Shown: positions 7,229-9,936 of the stretch, in pieces
How positions within the stretch are numbered: position 1 is the stretch's first letter
How the letters are laid out: each line of letters opens with the position of its first letter
DNA from: SAR116 cluster bacterium
Lineage (GTDB): Bacteria; Pseudomonadota; Alphaproteobacteria; Puniceispirillales; UBA1172
DNA: 9,936 nt
Reading direction: 5' to 3'
NCBI GenBank assembly: GCA_002691725.1
Contig: NZIT01000078.1
Coordinates: 1 to 9,936 of the forward strand
Program-made: the position numbers and the translations under genes
The notes under the pieces: generated by a model
What the model was told of the DNA's origin: nothing
Database searches by the model: none
What the model saw: the letters and a program-made list of their open reading frames with translations, nothing else

Positions 7229-8233
7229 TTATCCACCAAGGAAGAGACGTCCAACATCAGGGTTTTCAAGCAAGGCATTGCCAGGGTCAGCTAACGCTGT
7301 TTCGCCAGACACAAGGACATAGCCTATATCGGCAAAGGCCAAGCCTTTTTTGGCATTCTGCTCAACCATGACAATCGTCTTACCATCAACCTTTTGCAGA
7401 TCGTCAAGGATTTCAAACACCATATCAATAAAGCGCGGCTCAAGACCAATAGATGGCTCATCCACCAAGAGAATATCTGGCTCCATGACTAATGCTCGAG
7501 AAATCTCAAGCAGACGGCGTTCACCACCCGATAGAACGCCAGCAGGTTTATTACGGCGATCAGCCAGACGACTATATTTATCAAATACTCGTTCAGCCGC
7601 TAATTTAGCTTCAGCAGGCTTGTTTTTCAAAAACCCGCCCATCAACAGGTTTTCTTCAACCGTCATCTGCGGGAAAACTGACTTATCTTGCAGAATATAC
7701 GCAATTCCAGCCGATGACAGTTTCTCAGATGGTTTTAAGGCCGTGACATTCTTGCCATCAACAGTGATTGAGCCCGAAAAAATGTTCGTGAAACCAAAAA
7801 TTGAGTGAAGCACCGTCGATTTACCAGCACCGTTTGGCCCAATCAAGCAGAGCGCCTGACCCTTACCAATACGAAGCGAGAAATCATGAAGGATTTCCAT
7901 TTTGCCATATCCTGCCCGCAAATCTTCGATAACAAGAAAGGCATCATTATTGGCAAGTTCCTCAAGATGCGCTTTGGTAGGGCCAGAGGCGGCGATACTA
8001 GCGGCTTCTTTCGCCACCTGATCAACCGACATGACAACATCAACACCGCCTACTCCGTAACCTGATATATTTTTCTTCTGCGCGGTTTTCGCCTTACTAG
8101 CAGGTGCTTTTTTGACAACCTTCTTGGCAGTGGACGCTTTAGCCGCTGTCTTAGCAGGCGCTTTTTTCGCTGTTGTTGTTTTAGCAGGTGCTTTTTTGGC
8201 TGGTGCCTTAGTTCCTGTGGGTTTCGTAGCCAT
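7229..8233 (-). CDS. livF: LivF-type ABC ATPase with N-terminal histone-like Lys/Ala/Pro tail
   Basis: Cytoplasmic ATPase of a branched-chain amino acid-type (HAAT) importer, pairing with LivG on the LivH/LivM membrane subunits. The conserved ATPase core begins near residue 98 (AFLVIEDLRAGYG). It has Walker A GPNGAGKST (132-140), Q-loop Gln 182, signature LSGGE (234-238), Walker B ILLVDEP with Glu 259, and the LivF-typical VEQNA (290-294) in place of a switch histidine. LivF proteins are normally about 235 residues; this one has 334. The extra ~97 residues consist of a basic tail (2-54) of repeated APAKK / TAKKAPAK elements, then a Gly-containing stretch and a helix-prone segment (68-96). The tail is probably real. 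The ATG at 8233-8231 overlaps the livG stop by 1 nt (TAATG) and has GGAGGG 5 nt upstream. The substrate is uncertain because the binding protein is not in view. Confidence 0.9.
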   Translation of the reverse strand: MATKPTGTKAPAKKAPAKTTTAKKAPAKTAAKASTAKKVVKKAPASKAKTAQKKNISGYGVGGVDVVMSVDQVAKEAASIAASGPTKAHLEELANNDAFLVIEDLRAGYGKMEILHDFSLRIGKGQALCLIGPNGAGKSTVLHSIFGFTNIFSGSITVDGKNVTALKPSEKLSSAGIAYILQDKSVFPQMTVEENLLMGGFLKNKPAEAKLAAERVFDKYSRLADRRNKPAGVLSGGERRLLEISRALVMEPDILLVDEPSIGLEPRFIDMVFEILDDLQKVDGKTIVMVEQNAKKGLAFADIGYVLVSGETALADPGNALLENPDVGRLFLGG

Positions 8234-8979
8234 TAGTGCCCTCCAAGATAGGCGTCAATAACGCGCTGGTCTTCTTGTAAATCTTCTGGCTTGCCATCAG
8301 CAAGCATACGTCCATTAGACAGGCAATAAATATGCTCAGCCAAGTTCATGATGACACGCATATTATGCTCAATCACGCATAAAGTGATCCCGAGTTCTTC
8401 ATTGGCGCGGCGCAAACGGTCAATCAACCCATTAATCAAGGTTGGATTAATACCGGCCGTTGGCTCATCTAACAATAACGCTTTCGGCTCATTCATCAGC
8501 GCCATAGCAAACTCAAGCAATTTTTGCTGACCAAACGATAAATCGCCAGAAATAAGGTTACGTTTGGAATAGAGACCAACAAACTCAAGCAAATGCTCTG
8601 CCCTGTCTCTAATCTCACCTTTTCGATTAGCGAAAATGCCATCCTTAGCATCTTTACGATGCGACACTGATATTTGCATATTATCTATGCAATCCATTTT
8701 TGAATAGATGCGCGTTTGCTGAAATGTCCGCAACATACCCAGACGAGCAATAGGTCCAACCAGCAATTTTGATATTTCCTGGCCGTCAAAACGAATTGAG
8801 CCATTATCAATAGGATGATAGCCGACAATAGAGTTAAACAATGTCGTCTTGCCACAGCCATTAGGGCCAATAATACCTGTTATCGACCCTTGCTTAACGG
8901 CCATCGTTATATCTACATTCGCATGGACACCGCCATAAGATTTAGAGACATTATTCACTTCGATAATATTATCTGACAT
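8233..8979 (-). CDS. livG: LivG-type ABC ATPase of branched-chain amino acid importer
   Basis: Second cytoplasmic ATPase of the HAAT-family importer. It has 248 residues, the usual LivG length. Motifs are complete: Walker A GPNGCGKTT (38-46), Q-loop TFQQTRIY (85-92), signature LSFGQQ (147-152), Walker B ALLLDEP (167-173) with catalytic Glu 172, and switch His 205 in VIEHNM. RTFQ followed by the long 100-130 insertion, and DEPTAGINP, are typical LivG features. The ATG follows the livM stop by 3 nt (TAAGGAATG), and its stop overlaps the livF start, so M-G-F are one translational unit. Family members transport branched-chain amino acids, other amino acids or amides; sequence alone does not settle which. 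Confidence 0.94.
   Translation of the reverse strand: MSDNIIEVNNVSKSYGGVHANVDITMAVKQGSITGIIGPNGCGKTTLFNSIVGYHPIDNGSIRFDGQEISKLLVGPIARLGMLRTFQQTRIYSKMDCIDNMQISVSHRKDAKDGIFANRKGEIRDRAEHLLEFVGLYSKRNLISGDLSFGQQKLLEFAMALMNEPKALLLDEPTAGINPTLINGLIDRLRRANEELGITLCVIEHNMRVIMNLAEHIYCLSNGRMLADGKPEDLQEDQRVIDAYLGGH
8239..8244 (-). promoter_or_regulatory. Strong Shine-Dalgarno fixing the livF start
   Basis: On the minus strand GGAGGG precedes CACTA and then the ATG at 8233, an ideal 5-nt spacing, inside the last codons of livG. It supports translation of the long basic livF tail rather than initiation at an internal Met such as residue 68. Confidence 0.75.
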
Positions 8980-8982
8980 TCC

Positions 8983-9936
8983 TTACGCCTCTTCTTTAGT
9001 GTCACGAGTTGATGTATCAACAACAATTCCAAAAAACTCAGGGTATTTGCGCTGCAGCCACCCCATTATGCCTTCCTGGAAATAAACGATATTGATAATA
9101 AGAATCAGCCCAAGAGCTACCCATTGAAGGTTTAGCAGATATGTCCAGGTCGTTTCCTTGACGACATGGAAAAGGATCGCGCCAATAACTGGCCCCCATA
9201 AGGTTCCCTTACCGCCAAGCAATGCCATCGCCACCATGAAAATACCAAATGTTGGGATCGGATAGGCCACTTCTTTATCAATGAAGCCTGCCATATTACC
9301 AGCAACCGCGCCAATACATCCCATAAAGATAGCGGCGATACACCAGCCAATCATTTTATATTTGAGCGTGGGAATACCCATAGCTTCGGCTTTATCTTCG
9401 TCATCACGAATAGCATTAATCGCTAAGCCAAATTGCGTTGAATACATCCACCGCAATAAGAAATGCGCGATAATCGTTGTGCCAAAACAAATCATGTAGA
9501 AAAACGTCGATCGGAATTCAATATCACCGGGGAAGAGCGGCATTGATATCCCAGACGCCCCACCAACATAATCAATGGTGATGGTTAATTCGGCAGTCGC
9601 AATCGCTAATCCTAATGAGCCGATGGCAAAATACGGCCCGCGCAATCCAAACATGAATGTGGAAAACACCAAACAAAACAGTAATGAGACAAATCCAGCG
9701 GCAAGGACGCCCCAAAATAACCCCATATAATATTCATATTCGGTAAACTCTGGCTTAATTGATCCCATGGCGGAGGTGTACTCACCAACCCCGCCTTCGT
9801 AAAAGAAGGATACTTGGACAATCGCCGACACATACATGCCAATACCAAAAAAGGTAATATTACCAAGTGAGTTGTAGCCCATCTGGCCACCAAGAAGATC
9901 CCATGTTGAGGCCATGAGAACCATCATCCATAAATA
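8983..9936 (-). CDS. livM: LivM-type permease subunit (5' end beyond right window edge)
   Basis: Membrane subunit of the HAAT-family importer, expected to pair with LivH. The frame stays open to the edge (Tyr-Leu-Trp before the Met at 9927), and the sequence just inside, WDLLGGQMGYNSLGNITFFGIGMY, aligns with the end of the first conserved LivM helix and its S-L-G-x-x-x-F-F-G-I-G-x-Y motif. The true start therefore lies outside and the Met at 9927 is internal. Several further helices follow. The ATPase-contacting EAA-like loop DDEDKAEAMGIPTLKYK lies at about 175-191, counted from the 9927 Met, followed by a Gly-rich helix (IGAVAGNMAG). LLGGKGTLWGPVIGA (236-250) is the standard C-terminal motif. 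A loop of about 25 residues (41-66) between early helices is longer than I would expect. The tail after the last helix is polar. It heads the visible livM-livG-livF run. Confidence 0.92.
   Translation of the reverse strand, partial: YLWMMVLMASTWDLLGGQMGYNSLGNITFFGIGMYVSAIVQVSFFYEGGVGEYTSAMGSIKPEFTEYEYYMGLFWGVLAAGFVSLLFCLVFSTFMFGLRGPYFAIGSLGLAIATAELTITIDYVGGASGISMPLFPGDIEFRSTFFYMICFGTTIIAHFLLRWMYSTQFGLAINAIRDDEDKAEAMGIPTLKYKMIGWCIAAIFMGCIGAVAGNMAGFIDKEVAYPIPTFGIFMVAMALLGGKGTLWGPVIGAILFHVVKETTWTYLLNLQWVALGLILIINIVYFQEGIMGWLQRKYPEFFGIVVDTSTRDTKEEA

Noticed and set aside
7350..8065. Plus-strand open frames antisense to livF
   Set aside because: They are antisense shadows of a gene with complete ABC motifs and have no recognisable domains of their own.

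Overview
This window reads as ordinary chromosome of a Gram-negative alphaproteobacterium. The evidence is the divergent tpiA / ppiD-trpE arrangement, which is typical of that class, together with alphaproteobacterial-looking SurA_N/PpiD and LivFGM proteins and moderate base composition by eye. A marine oligotroph of the SAR116 type would fit, but that is an impression from protein style and cannot be proved here. No rRNA, tRNA, CRISPR array, insertion sequence or phage gene was seen.

Layout. (1) Positions 1-286, minus strand: the N-terminal part of triosephosphate isomerase, running off the left edge and carrying a small in-frame 12-bp tandem duplication. (2) Positions 287-529: a divergent intergenic region that must hold the promoters for both directions. 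(3) Positions 530-4922, plus strand: a tightly packed run of a membrane-anchored PpiD/SurA-like periplasmic folding factor, anthranilate synthase component I (trpE, 1-nt overlap) and a secreted protein of unknown role. That last protein ends in a diverged SPOR-like domain after a (D/N/S)-A repeat linker. (4) Positions 4959-7195, plus strand: a DMT/EamA-type transporter overlapping by 4 nt an unrecognised polytopic permease. (5) Positions 7229-9936, minus strand, convergent: livF, livG and livM of a branched-chain amino acid-type (HAAT) ABC importer, with livM running off the right edge.

How the genes work together. PpiD-like protein and the SPOR-like protein both belong to the envelope. TrpE makes anthranilate for tryptophan but needs a glutaminase partner (TrpG) encoded elsewhere, because no trpG, trpD or trpC follows it. 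The DMT protein and the adjacent permease are probably co-translated, and their substrates cannot be read from sequence. LivM is one of two membrane subunits and LivG and LivF are the two ATPases of one importer; LivH and the binding protein would lie beyond the right edge or elsewhere.

The most unusual feature is LivF. It carries about 95 extra N-terminal residues, the first ~54 of them Lys/Ala/Pro/Thr-rich like a histone H1 tail. A strong Shine-Dalgarno and a 1-nt overlap with livG indicate that this tail is translated. The rest is mostly housekeeping, and no clearly new multi-gene system was found.
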